32,867 nt of DNA from CAYRUP01 sp964578975 (lineage in GTDB: Bacteria; Pseudomonadota; Gammaproteobacteria; DSM-16500), in contig CAZOFA010000017.1 of the NCBI GenBank assembly GCA_964578975.1, forward strand, positions 1-32,867, written 5' to 3'. A program made the translations under genes and the position numbers. The notes under the pieces were generated by a model. The model was not told the DNA's origin. It worked only from the letters and a program-made list of their open reading frames with translations, and did not search any database. How positions within the stretch are numbered: the stretch's first letter is position 1; each line of letters opens with the position of its first letter. Shown here in pieces: positions 24,446-32,414 of the stretch.

Positions 24446-26206
24446 ATGCAAAAAGCAGCAATAATACTCCTTATTGCGTTCTTTTATGCCTTAACAGCAC
24501 GATTAGGTTTTTCTTTAGCAGCACCCAATACACTTGTATCCCCCGTTTGGCCGCCCACCGGCATTGCCTTAGCCGCTATTTTAATTTTTGGTGATTTTGC
24601 CTTATGGGGTATTTTCATCGGGTGTTTTATTGCAAATTCACATATGTTTTTAACCTCAGGTATTTCGCTACTGGCCGTATTAAGCATGTTAGTGCCTGCC
24701 ACCGGGGGTATTATCCAAGCCTATTGCGGAAAATTCGCTCTGATAAAATTAACCGGTTCTTATAATATTTTTCAAAATACAAAAAGCGTGCTGATTTTTA
24801 TTTTAATCACGGCATTTGGTGCTTGCTTAATTAACGCTTCGTTGAGTGTTCCACTCTTGGTGCTCGAAGATAAATTTCCGTTGAGTGATGCACCTTATGA
24901 ATGGTTAACTTGGTGGATTGCGGATGCAGTCGGTGTTGTGTCGATCGCGTCCGTCATTATCGCGTGTGTCGTGTACGCAAAAGTCAAAATTCCAGTGAAA
25001 CAATTAGTGAATTTGGTAATCACATGGTTATGTATTTTAATACTTGGATACATCGCGATACACAGTGAAATAGAATTAACTTATCTTTTCATTCCATTTG
25101 CAATTTGGGCAGCATTTCAATTTGATATTAGGCTCGCACTTTTAACCGGTTTATTAATTTCAGCGATATGCTTATATGATTCTGTGCATACGAGTTATCA
25201 CATACTGAATACAGACTCAATCAATAAATCCATGTCGTTGATCCAATTATTTATTACCATTGTTTATTTAACGATATTACTGATTCACGCCATTTTATCT
25301 GATCGCAAAAAAGTGTATGACAATTTACAAGTATTGAATACGCAATTGGAAAAACGCGTGGATGAGCGCACGCAAGATCTTTCTAATTCCAACAAAGAAC
25401 TTGAAATTCAAAAAAATAAAGCGATTGAAGCATTTGAAGCGCTCAAACAATCGCATGCTCGATTAATGCAATCAGAAAAGATGGCATCATTAGGTATGTT
25501 AACGGCCGGTGTGGCGCATGAAATAAAACATCCCTTGAATGCGACGACGGCTAATATGGAATCCATTCAACAGATGATGTCGCAATTCGCTGACCGTATT
25601 AAGCAAGTACGTTTAGATGAAGAAATTAAAAGCGATTTCCTGCATATTTATGATGATATTCTTGCATTGATTGCGGCATCTTATGTTGGAATTCATCGTA
25701 CGGCAGGGGTGATTGCTGATCTCTGTGCATTTGCTCGATCTGATGAACCGGAAATGGTAAAGACAGAACTGAATCGAAATATCGATTCGACATTAAATTT
25801 ATTAAGTGCCGAAATAAAAAATAATATTACGATTATTAAAGAATTTGGTGATATTCCACCGATCCTTTGTCATCCAGGAAAAATCAATCAAGTGATTATG
25901 AATATTTTAGTGAATGCAATACATGCGTTGGAGACAACTCCACATAGCACTATTACAATTAAAACAACATCCATGGATAATGCAGTGATGATTAGCATCA
26001 AAGACAATGGCCCAGGCATGAAAAAAGAAGTGCTTGATAAACTTTTTACGCCGTTCATGACAACAAAAGTCGGTGGCATGGGCTCGGGACTTGGGTTATT
26101 TATTTCGAATAATATTATTAAAAGTCACCGCGGGAAAATTAAAGTCACGAGCGAATTAGATAAAGGAACTGAATTTCTCATCACACTACCCATTCAAGAG
26201 GAGTAA
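24446..26206 (+). CDS. MASE1-domain sensor histidine kinase
   Basis: The 586-residue product has an N-terminal MASE1 membrane sensor (about 1-280, eight or so helices; SPVWPPTGIALAA at 32-44 is the MASE1 hallmark). A coiled-coil linker (about 290-340) leads to the kinase core. The H-box is GVAHEIKHPLNAT with H358, the N-box is ILVNAIHAL (487-495), G1 is DNGPGM and G2 is GMGSGLGLF. HEIKHPL replaces the commoner HEINNPL but keeps the phospho-accepting His. MASE1 ligands are mostly unknown. The ATG at 24446 is chosen because AAGGAA precedes it. The cognate response regulator starts 7 bases after the stop, so they form a clear two-component pair. Confidence 0.92.
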   Translation: MQKAAIILLIAFFYALTARLGFSLAAPNTLVSPVWPPTGIALAAILIFGDFALWGIFIGCFIANSHMFLTSGISLLAVLSMLVPATGGIIQAYCGKFALIKLTGSYNIFQNTKSVLIFILITAFGACLINASLSVPLLVLEDKFPLSDAPYEWLTWWIADAVGVVSIASVIIACVVYAKVKIPVKQLVNLVITWLCILILGYIAIHSEIELTYLFIPFAIWAAFQFDIRLALLTGLLISAICLYDSVHTSYHILNTDSINKSMSLIQLFITIVYLTILLIHAILSDRKKVYDNLQVLNTQLEKRVDERTQDLSNSNKELEIQKNKAIEAFEALKQSHARLMQSEKMASLGMLTAGVAHEIKHPLNATTANMESIQQMMSQFADRIKQVRLDEEIKSDFLHIYDDILALIAASYVGIHRTAGVIADLCAFARSDEPEMVKTELNRNIDSTLNLLSAEIKNNITIIKEFGDIPPILCHPGKINQVIMNILVNAIHALETTPHSTITIKTTSMDNAVMISIKDNGPGMKKEVLDKLFTPFMTTKVGGMGSGLGLFISNNIIKSHRGKIKVTSELDKGTEFLITLPIQEE

Positions 26207-26213
26207 ACGTTGT

Positions 26214-27455
26214 ATGTCAGACGAGTTGAAAAAAACATATCATTTTTTAGTGGTGGATGATGATGAAGAAATTGTTCAATTGAACAAAACATTGTTAGAA
26301 GACGCGGGACATAAAGTCACGACGTTTACTTCATCAAAAGAAGCATTAAAACAAATAGCGTCAGTCGCACCCGATTGCATCGTGTCTGACTTGATGATGC
26401 CAGATTTTGATGGATTAGAATTATTTCAAAAAGTGCGAGAACTCGAATTAGCAAAACAACCTATCTTTGTCATTCTAACCAGCAAGGTTTTTGAATTCGA
26501 TCGACGTCGTGCGTTTGAAAAAGGAGTCGATGGTTATCTGAATAAACCACCGCGTCCAGAAACATTTGTGACAGATTTATTAGAAATTATTAATAAAGAA
26601 ATAATTGTTGAATTTTTTGGAGTGCGCGGCACGTTACCGGTGCCCGGCGAAAAAACGATTCAATATGGCGGCAATACCAATTGTGTGACGCTCAGTTTAG
26701 CCAAGAAAAATTATTTTATCTTTGATGCAGGCTCTGGCATTAAACGATTATCGAATCATTTGATGAAGCAGAAAGTTTTTCCTCTGTCAGCCAAAATATT
26801 TATTTCACATCCGCATTATGATCATATCAATGGAATTCCATTTTTTGTTCCGCTCTACATCAAAGGGAATGAATTTGAATTTTTAGGTTCACCTGCAAGT
26901 GATATGAGCCTCGAAAAAATTATTTCAGCGCAAATGGATAGTATCTATTTCCCCATTACAGTAAAAGAATTTGCGGCAAAAATTAGTTATCGTGATTTGG
27001 GTGAAGAAACCTTCAACATTGATGATGTGAAGATACAAACCATATTACTGAATCATCCGGGGAGATGTCTTGGATTTCGCGTTGAATATAATAATAAAGT
27101 ATTTTGTTATGTCACCGATCACGAGTTATATTTGGAAAATTTACCTTACTATAATCAGTTTGATGTTGATCGTATTATTAAATTTATTCATGATAGCGAT
27201 GTGCTGGTGATTGATTCTACTTACACCGATGATGAATATGCAGCGAAAATTGGCTGGGGACATTCTTGTGTGAGTCGTGTGGCGGAGATTGCGCATCAAG
27301 CAGATGTTAAATTACTTTGTCTTTATCATCATGATCCAGATCAAGTGGATAAAGATATTAGTTATAAAGTTGAAGTTGCAAATGAATTATTACAGTCACT
27401 TCAATCAAAAACGCGTTGTATCGCGCCGAAAGAAGGGGAAAAGATTTGTTTATAG
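26214..27455 (+). CDS. response regulator with metallo-beta-lactamase-fold output domain
   Basis: The 413-residue product has a receiver domain (about 8-130) with acidic DDD at 15-17, phospho-acceptor D59 in VSDLMMPDFDG, T89 and K111 in NKPP. It is fused to an MBL hydrolase domain (about 131-413). The latter opens with FFGVRGTLPVPG and YGGNTNCV and has the metal motif HPHYDH (H199, H201, D203, H204). Further ligands are probably H281 in NHPG, D334 in VIDSTYTDDEY and H350 in GWGHS. This MBL subgroup (PhnP/RNase Z-like) includes phosphodiesterases for nucleic acids and cyclic nucleotides. Phosphorylation by the preceding kinase would presumably gate hydrolysis. The substrate is not shown. There is no DNA-binding domain. 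GAGGAG lies upstream of the ATG. Confidence 0.9.
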   Translation: MSDELKKTYHFLVVDDDEEIVQLNKTLLEDAGHKVTTFTSSKEALKQIASVAPDCIVSDLMMPDFDGLELFQKVRELELAKQPIFVILTSKVFEFDRRRAFEKGVDGYLNKPPRPETFVTDLLEIINKEIIVEFFGVRGTLPVPGEKTIQYGGNTNCVTLSLAKKNYFIFDAGSGIKRLSNHLMKQKVFPLSAKIFISHPHYDHINGIPFFVPLYIKGNEFEFLGSPASDMSLEKIISAQMDSIYFPITVKEFAAKISYRDLGEETFNIDDVKIQTILLNHPGRCLGFRVEYNNKVFCYVTDHELYLENLPYYNQFDVDRIIKFIHDSDVLVIDSTYTDDEYAAKIGWGHSCVSRVAEIAHQADVKLLCLYHHDPDQVDKDISYKVEVANELLQSLQSKTRCIAPKEGEKICL

Positions 27456-27459
27456 CTCC

Positions 27460-27550
27460 TCATTGCGACGCCGAACGAAGTGAGGGGGAAGCAATCCAGG
27501 TTTTTTTACTGAGCACGAAAACCTGGATTGCTTCGCTACGCTCGCAATGA
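27460..27550. repeat. large palindromic repeat between convergent genes, likely bidirectional terminator
   Basis: GAAGCAATCCAGGTTTT (27488-27504) pairs perfectly with AAAACCTGGATTGCTTC (27518-27534). The outer ends TCATTGCGA (27460-27468) and TCGCAATGA (27542-27550) also pair. The interior bases between these segments differ. The structure fills the 101-base gap between two convergent stops. The right arm recurs at 2596-2616. Confidence 0.85.
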
Positions 27551-27556
27551 CGATGA

Positions 27557-28471
27557 TCACAATGCAATATCACACGACGTAATTTCAATTTCATTATTGA
27601 CCAAACGCGCAATTATCAAACTATATTCAGGCACTTCAACCCAAGTCGTTGTGTCCTCAGTCAGTGGTTCAGATGCAATAATAATACTCGATTTTTTATT
27701 TCCATCCATGCGATATTCACCGTCATAAATTCCATACGTTTCACCATACGTATACCAGAGAGAATGATAAGTAAAATGTGCTGCTGTTTTATCTTTCAAC
27801 GAATGCCATCCATAATCAAGCACAAAGCGGGTTGCAGCAATGAACTCACCATTGGAAATAAAAATATTGACCGGCGATGTCACAGAAATATGATGTTTCT
27901 TACGTATTTTTTGCAAAATACTAAATGTTTCCATGATAGCATGAATGAGATCACTCATTTTAATTCCATCCAATGTTTGTGGTAATTGCGATAGAAATAA
28001 TGCATACATCCATTCACTATCAGTCGTACCTTTAATATTTCTTTGGTAATCTGGTTTGATATAATTCAGTAAATCATATTTTATTTTTTCAAATTCAAAT
28101 AATGCACCATTGTGCGCCAACACAATTTTTTCTTCTGGAAATTTAAAGGGATGAACGTTTTGATTCGATACCACACGTTTTTCACTGTAAGGAACACCTC
28201 TTAAATGCATTAACAAACAAGAAGGCGTAATTTTTGAAGAAATATTTTTTAAATTTTCATCGTAAAAAGGTAATAACGCGGTTTTATAAATATAAGGTGT
28301 CTCTGGATTTGTTGATTGCGCATCCCAAGCAACCATGCCAAAGCCAGCTAAATTCAGTAAATGTGACATATGTCGTGGATGATAGCTTTGCTTAATAAAA
28401 GAATTATCTGGATCATACAATAATTCTTTTGCAAGAATGGGTTTACCTAAATATGATAATACTCGACACAT
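27557..28471 (-). CDS. class II glutamine amidotransferase (YafJ/EgtC-like)
   Basis: The 304-residue product begins MCRVLSYLG, so removal of Met exposes the N-terminal nucleophile Cys. LAHNGALFEF (glutaminase Asn-Gly) and GTTDSEWMYALFL (Thr-Asp-Ser-Glu) complete the Ntn-hydrolase glutaminase pattern. The C-terminal half includes FVLDYGWHSL and IIIASEPLTEDTTTW, typical of YafJ/EgtC-like proteins. The domain releases ammonia from glutamine or, as in EgtC, cleaves a gamma-glutamyl amide. No synthase domain is fused and no ergothioneine genes are nearby, so the reaction is unknown. It follows the tandem cyclic-nucleotide-binding gene by 9 bases and is the last gene of that unit. Confidence 0.9.
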   Translation of the reverse strand: MCRVLSYLGKPILAKELLYDPDNSFIKQSYHPRHMSHLLNLAGFGMVAWDAQSTNPETPYIYKTALLPFYDENLKNISSKITPSCLLMHLRGVPYSEKRVVSNQNVHPFKFPEEKIVLAHNGALFEFEKIKYDLLNYIKPDYQRNIKGTTDSEWMYALFLSQLPQTLDGIKMSDLIHAIMETFSILQKIRKKHHISVTSPVNIFISNGEFIAATRFVLDYGWHSLKDKTAAHFTYHSLWYTYGETYGIYDGEYRMDGNKKSSIIIASEPLTEDTTTWVEVPEYSLIIARLVNNEIEITSCDIAL

Positions 28472-28480
28472 ATACCCTCA

Positions 28481-29485
28481 TTATTCGCTGACAACAATTT
28501 CACTATTCAGTCGGATATACAATTTGTCTGCTGCTTTTTCCATTTTAACGATCGAATGACTAATTAAATTGTAATACTGATACCAAACGAGAATATTATT
28601 TTTTTTAAGTTTTTTTAATTGTGATGCTTTGAATTCCAGAAGAATCGTGCGCTCACGTGTGCTATAACTAATAGCGGTTGGATATCCTGTGCAATAGGTA
28701 ATGCCACCAAACAAATCGCCGGGACTTAAAATGGCTAATTTGACGCGTTTGTCATCTTTGATAATGCTGGCTTCAAGTGCGCCATGAATAATAATGTATG
28801 AGGAGGTGTCTTGATCGTCTTTATACATTAACGTATGTTTGGTTCCGGCCGAAACTAATTTTGCGTAATTTAATAATTCATTAAAATCTTTGTTATTAAA
28901 TTGCGTGAAAATTTCAATTTCATATAATTGTTCTTGATCGATTGAAAGATCAGAAAACGCAATGGATTTTGTTTTAATATAGGATTGAGTCATTTCGTTA
29001 AAACTATACCAAGATGAAATGACAGATTTGTCGAGACGTTCTTTTATTTTATCAAATACGCGATGCATACGTTCGCAAATAATTTCGAGAATTGAACGCG
29101 TGATTTTATATTTTATGTCAGGGAAAATGAGTGACAATGTATCGAAATAATGACTTGTCATCACAATACACTGAATATTTTTTTCTGCGATGACAGTTTC
29201 CGTACAAACTTCCTGCTCAATCAAACTGATTTCACCAAAAAAATCGCCTTCGGTTAAATTTGAAATAGGAATCATCCCTTTTCCTAATACTCTGGCGAGC
29301 GCAATCGCTTCACCTTCAATGATGAAGTACATTTTATTGTTTTCGTTACCTTGTTTGATAATTATTTCATTCGGTGCAAATGACACGATTTTGCAATACG
29401 GCAGTAGTGTTTCAAGTTCAGAGGAATTCAAATATTCGAATGGACGTGATCGTAATAGAATGTCTTTCATGAATGTATCTAGCAT
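28481..29485 (-). CDS. protein with two cyclic-nucleotide-binding-like domains
   Basis: The 334-residue product has two cupin-like CNB domains, at about 18-135 and 190-305, and no DNA-binding or catalytic domain. Domain 1 shows FAPNEIIIKQGNENNKMYFI and EGDFFGEISLIEQE. Domain 2 shows SSYIIIHGALEASI and PGDLFGGITYCTG. The phosphate-binding cassette is degenerate. The Arg that normally contacts the cyclic phosphate is missing in both (VCTETVIA and PTAISYST), and the Glu of FGE is Gly in domain 2. Cyclic-nucleotide binding is therefore doubtful, and the domains may bind something else or act as a scaffold. It lies between a single-CNB gene (41 bases upstream) and the amidotransferase (9 bases downstream). 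Confidence 0.85.
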   Translation of the reverse strand: MLDTFMKDILLRSRPFEYLNSSELETLLPYCKIVSFAPNEIIIKQGNENNKMYFIIEGEAIALARVLGKGMIPISNLTEGDFFGEISLIEQEVCTETVIAEKNIQCIVMTSHYFDTLSLIFPDIKYKITRSILEIICERMHRVFDKIKERLDKSVISSWYSFNEMTQSYIKTKSIAFSDLSIDQEQLYEIEIFTQFNNKDFNELLNYAKLVSAGTKHTLMYKDDQDTSSYIIIHGALEASIIKDDKRVKLAILSPGDLFGGITYCTGYPTAISYSTRERTILLEFKASQLKKLKKNNILVWYQYYNLISHSIVKMEKAADKLYIRLNSEIVVSE

Positions 29486-29526
29486 AAGACTTCCTATTGT
29501 TAATAGTTCGTCTTCAGAAGATTACA

Positions 29527-29997
29527 TTATTCTTCTTCCGTAGAATCAGAATAAAATCCTAACATTTGCGCGGCATTCTTACGCATGACTTCATTAACAT
29601 GTGAATTTGTTAATGAAAAGCCATGGAATGCAGCCATACTTAAACGTAATGTCACCATGTCAGTGATTGCAGCAACAGTTGCCGTACGCACGCCTGAGAT
29701 GGAATAAAAACCGGTTTCGTTCAGTCCGATTGCGGTACCTGGATTCAGTTTTGCGACAGATTCGATGTGAGTTTTGTTATCTCTAATTGAGATGTGTTGA
29801 ACATCGGCTTGACCATTCACGATAAAATAAACACTATCCACGGGATTGCCTTCCACCACAATGGTGTCACCCGGCGAATATTTTTTTTCAACCAAGAGGC
29901 TGGCTAATACATCAATTTCTTCTTCAGTCAGTTGCTTGAAGCAGGCTTGGTTTTGGATAAACGACCTTTTGACATCCATCGTGATCGGTTCGCTCAT
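29527..29997 (-). CDS. single cyclic-nucleotide-binding-domain protein
   Basis: The 156-residue product is one CNB domain (about 15-130) without an effector domain. The segments are YSPGDTIVVEGNPVDSVYFI, VNGQADV, and a cassette LNPGTAIGLNETGF followed by SGVRTATVAA. The Arg of the cassette (in GVRTATV) is retained, unlike in the next gene, although the usual Glu of FGE is replaced (IGL). This one is therefore the better candidate to bind cAMP or cGMP. The short acidic C-terminus ends SDSTEEE. AGGTG lies before the ATG. It is the first gene of a three-gene unit ending with the amidotransferase. Confidence 0.85.
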   Translation of the reverse strand: MSEPITMDVKRSFIQNQACFKQLTEEEIDVLASLLVEKKYSPGDTIVVEGNPVDSVYFIVNGQADVQHISIRDNKTHIESVAKLNPGTAIGLNETGFYSISGVRTATVAAITDMVTLRLSMAAFHGFSLTNSHVNEVMRKNAAQMLGFYSDSTEEE

Positions 29998-30180
29998 AAT
30001 TCACCTGCCTGGTTATATACCCTATCTTTAATAGTATGCGAAGTTTCTAAGAAAAACCAGTCAGAATTAACCTAAATTTTAAATAAATCATGAATAATCA
30101 ATGAGTTATGTAATTATCAGGAGATCGAAACATATTTGTTTCAGAGTGATAAAATGAAATTAAAACGAGGGAGAGTTGTC

Positions 30181-30651
30181 ATGAAAATGAGAAAAACACC
30201 CCTGATCTCACTCTTTATAACCGGCACCATTTGTTGCTTACTGCCGCTCAGTGCATTGGCCGATTATTTTTTGGTGTATGGCACTCCTGCGGCCTATGTG
30301 GATTGTGGTACCTGTCGAGTGAAACACGTCGTTAAACGTGTGCATTATCGTCCTCATCATTGTCGTTGCGCGACGAAACATGTGCGTCATCATGTCGTTT
30401 ATAGAAAACGTAGTAGTTATACGATGACAGTGTATTATCCACTACCTGCGTATGCTTGGGCTCCGCCCCCATCCCCTTGCTGTTGTGGTACGCGCACAAC
30501 ACGAGTGTATTATTCTGAACCCGTTTATACCAATTATCCCGGCGTGTATTTCATCAATCCAGGAGACAGGCTGGTAGGAAATGCGCCCAGTGGCTACAGT
30601 TATTATGGGCCTGACATGGATGGCGGTACTGCGGATAATGATGTTTACTAA
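30181..30651 (+). CDS. exported Cys/His/Tyr-rich protein of unknown function
   Basis: The 156-residue product has a signal peptide (hydrophobic about 7-26, ending LSALADYF). The mature part is rich in Tyr, His, Arg and Cys, with pairs such as DCGTC, HHCRC and PCCCG, and a basic stretch (KHVVKRVHYRPHH). The end is acidic (DMDGGTADNDVY). I do not recognise the family. The cysteines and histidines suggest metal binding or disulfide cross-linking at the envelope. I chose the ATG at 30181 because GGGAGAG precedes it and a normal signal peptide follows. Earlier in-frame starts would add a polar extension. Confidence 0.7.
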   Translation: MKMRKTPLISLFITGTICCLLPLSALADYFLVYGTPAAYVDCGTCRVKHVVKRVHYRPHHCRCATKHVRHHVVYRKRSSYTMTVYYPLPAYAWAPPPSPCCCGTRTTRVYYSEPVYTNYPGVYFINPGDRLVGNAPSGYSYYGPDMDGGTADNDVY

Positions 30652-30701
30652 TATACTTCTCATTCATTAAACTAGGTGGGATAAACAAATGGAGTTGTCA
30701 C

Positions 30702-30950
30702 ATGAAATTATCTCATCGCGTTGTCATAATCGCTTTATCAATTAGTTTGTTATCAGGTTGTGCTTATATTCAAGGCGTCAAAGATCAAAAAGCAGCAGAT
30801 GCCGCGGCCGCGAAAGCTACGCCCACACCCAATGCTAAAAACCAGAAAAAAGTCGACATTGCACCTGATGAGAATCCTTCTATGCCTGCAAACACCGATG
30901 ATAAGGGAACCTCGAATGCATCTAAAATGATTGCACCATTGACGCAATAG
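30702..30950 (+). CDS. small lipoprotein
   Basis: The 82-residue product has a lipoprotein signal with lipobox LLSGC (C20). The mature part is short, Ala/Lys/Pro-rich and probably unstructured (QKAADAAAAKATPTP). GGAG lies upstream of the ATG. It follows the exported Cys-rich gene by 50 bases on the same strand. No family was recognised. Ala after Cys favours outer-membrane sorting. Confidence 0.75.
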   Translation: MKLSHRVVIIALSISLLSGCAYIQGVKDQKAADAAAAKATPTPNAKNQKKVDIAPDENPSMPANTDDKGTSNASKMIAPLTQ

Positions 30951-31003
30951 TACGACCTTTGCTACTTTGTTGAATGTGTCTATTTGTCTTTCAGGAGACG
31001 GTC

Positions 31004-31324
31004 ATGGGATTCTTGAAACAATTATTAGGTAAATATTTAGGTGGCGGTTATCAAGGAGGACATGGAAATAAACACGGAAGAAATAATTTTGGCGGCGGCA
31101 AGCATGGCGGTGATTGGTTCGGCAATCAAGGTTCGTCGTTTAATAATCCGAATACGCCAAATATCTCAGGGAAAATATGCCGAAGCTGTAATATTACAAA
31201 TTTAGCTGAAGCGAAATTTTGTCAACAATGCGGTGCTACGTTTGCTGCGCTGAATTGTTCGCAATGTAATGCAACTTTATTACCGGATGCGAAATTTTGT
31301 CCTCAATGTGGTAAAGCGCGTTAA
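31004..31324 (+). CDS. Gly-rich protein with double zinc ribbon
   Basis: The 106-residue product starts with a short amphipathic helix (MGFLKQLLGKYLGGG), followed by a Gly/His/Asn-rich segment (about 13-55). Two Cys4 zinc ribbons follow: CRSC with CQQC, and CSQC with CPQC. The start at 31004 is fixed by AGGAG; an upstream in-frame ATG is poorer. Zinc ribbons of this kind usually mediate protein contacts. The N-terminal helix may touch the membrane. One base separates its stop from the stop of the convergent small membrane protein. Confidence 0.78.
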   Translation: MGFLKQLLGKYLGGGYQGGHGNKHGRNNFGGGKHGGDWFGNQGSSFNNPNTPNISGKICRSCNITNLAEAKFCQQCGATFAALNCSQCNATLLPDAKFCPQCGKAR

Positions 31325-31325
31325 T

Positions 31326-31553
31326 TTAATTTTTTTTAACTCGACTTACCACAACCAGTACAAGTCCAACAATAATCGCGCTGCCGCTTAATAACGGTGG
31401 AAAATTAATGGATTTTTCTTGAGGAGCAGTCACTTTGATATCACCAATTTCCAAGACTTTTTCTTGGGTGGTATATTGATAACGATGATACCCAAATGTG
31501 AAAAGACCAAAAATAACGAGAATTAATCCTATTACTGCAATGATATTTTTCAT
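31326..31553 (-). CDS. small two-helix membrane protein
   Basis: The 75-residue product has a membrane helix at about 3-21 and another at about 53-71. A short external loop between them contains EKVLEIGDIKVTAPQEK. This layout, with an xx-EKVlEIG-I-V loop, recurs in small uncharacterised membrane proteins of many proteobacteria. Function is unknown. It starts 23 bases after the stop of the DUF1328-like gene and is probably co-transcribed with it. Confidence 0.72.
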   Translation of the reverse strand: MKNIIAVIGLILVIFGLFTFGYHRYQYTTQEKVLEIGDIKVTAPQEKSINFPPLLSGSAIIVGLVLVVVSRVKKN

Positions 31554-31576
31554 GTGGTTTACACCTCAAATATTTT

Positions 31577-31912
31577 TTATATGTCTCGATGGAACAAGTG
31601 GAGAATAAAGGTAATAATACACAGCGCAATGAAAATCAAAAATATGATTTTGGCCGCTGATGCGAGTGCAACTGAAACTCCGGTAAATCCTAAAACCGCT
31701 GCGATAATCGAAACAATAAGAAAGGCGATGGCCCAACTTAATAATGCAAATGTGGTTCCCGTTAAATAAAACACAAATGATAACGCAAATAATACGAGAA
31801 ATATAAAAAAGATTATTTTCGCAATTTCAGCCGCAGCAAGTGCAACACCCGTAAAACCGAGGAGACCTGCGATAATTGCAACGATAAAAAATATTAATAC
31901 CCAAGATAACAT
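31577..31912 (-). CDS. tandem DUF1328 (YtjA-like) membrane protein
   Basis: The 111-residue product consists of two similar halves (about 2-50 and 58-105). Each has LSW followed by a helix, LGFTGV, a small-residue Ala-rich turn and AKIIF plus a second helix. Single-unit YtjA-type proteins are about 53 residues with the same LGF-G and AKI pattern, so this is an in-frame internal duplication. Function is unknown; single copies are often stress-induced small membrane proteins. Four membrane helices are expected. Confidence 0.85.
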   Translation of the reverse strand: MLSWVLIFFIVAIIAGLLGFTGVALAAAEIAKIIFFIFLVLFALSFVFYLTGTTFALLSWAIAFLIVSIIAAVLGFTGVSVALASAAKIIFLIFIALCIITFILHLFHRDI

Positions 31913-32035
31913 AAAAATTCTCCAATAATATAAAGTATTATTTCATATTCTCCGTCACAACATAGGCGCTGCAAACTAGTAATAACCCTAAGCGTTTTAA
32001 GAAAAAAATAAATTATCAAAATAAACATCAGATTA

Positions 32036-32073
32036 GTGGCGTCATGCCACATCAAGACAAAAAAGAGTATAAT
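32036..32073 (+). promoter_or_regulatory. candidate -10 box and inverted repeat before the ElaB/YqjD-like gene
   Basis: TATAAT (32068-32073) lies 35 bases before the ATG. The inverted repeat GTGGC (32036-32040) and GCCAC (32046-32050) sits where the -35 would be, so it may be a regulator site. Confidence 0.35.
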
Positions 32074-32108
32074 TGAGTTATACCGTAATTGATGAGGAGG
32101 ATTGTTTC

Positions 32109-32381
32109 ATGTATAAAACTCCAACAAGACATCACAAACATAATCATAGTGAATACGACATTTATGGTGATTTAGCTAAAATAAAATCTGCATTAGCAGA
32201 TGTCACCTATGATGCGACCGGTAAAGCAAAAGAAGTCTTCACACATTCTTTAGATGAAGTTCGAGAAAAATCAGCAACCGTACAGGAAAATTTAGGAAGT
32301 TATATCGCAGAAAAACCATTTAAAGCAGTTGGTATCGCATTATTTGCTGGATGGTTTATCGGGCGTTTTTTAAGAAAATAA
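32109..32381 (+). CDS. ElaB/YqjD/DUF883-like membrane-anchored protein
   Basis: The 90-residue product has a polar His-rich N-terminus (RHHKHNHSEYD), a helical region with heptads (DLAKIKSALADVTYDATGKA to about TVQENLG) and a C-terminal membrane anchor (AVGIALFAGWFIGRFLRK). This is the DUF883 layout. Family members such as YqjD and ElaB anchor to the inner membrane by the C-terminus and bind ribosomes in stationary phase. The ATG at 32109 is fixed by a strong GAGGAGG. The next gene is a YqjE-like protein, as in E. coli yqjD-yqjE. Confidence 0.85.
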   Translation: MYKTPTRHHKHNHSEYDIYGDLAKIKSALADVTYDATGKAKEVFTHSLDEVREKSATVQENLGSYIAEKPFKAVGIALFAGWFIGRFLRK

Positions 32382-32414
32382 ATCAAACACGAACTCGCTA
32401 TTAAAGGATAAAAC

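Noticed and set aside
28481..29997. CNB proteins as Crp/Fnr-type transcription factors
   Set aside because: Neither protein has a C-terminal helix-turn-helix domain.
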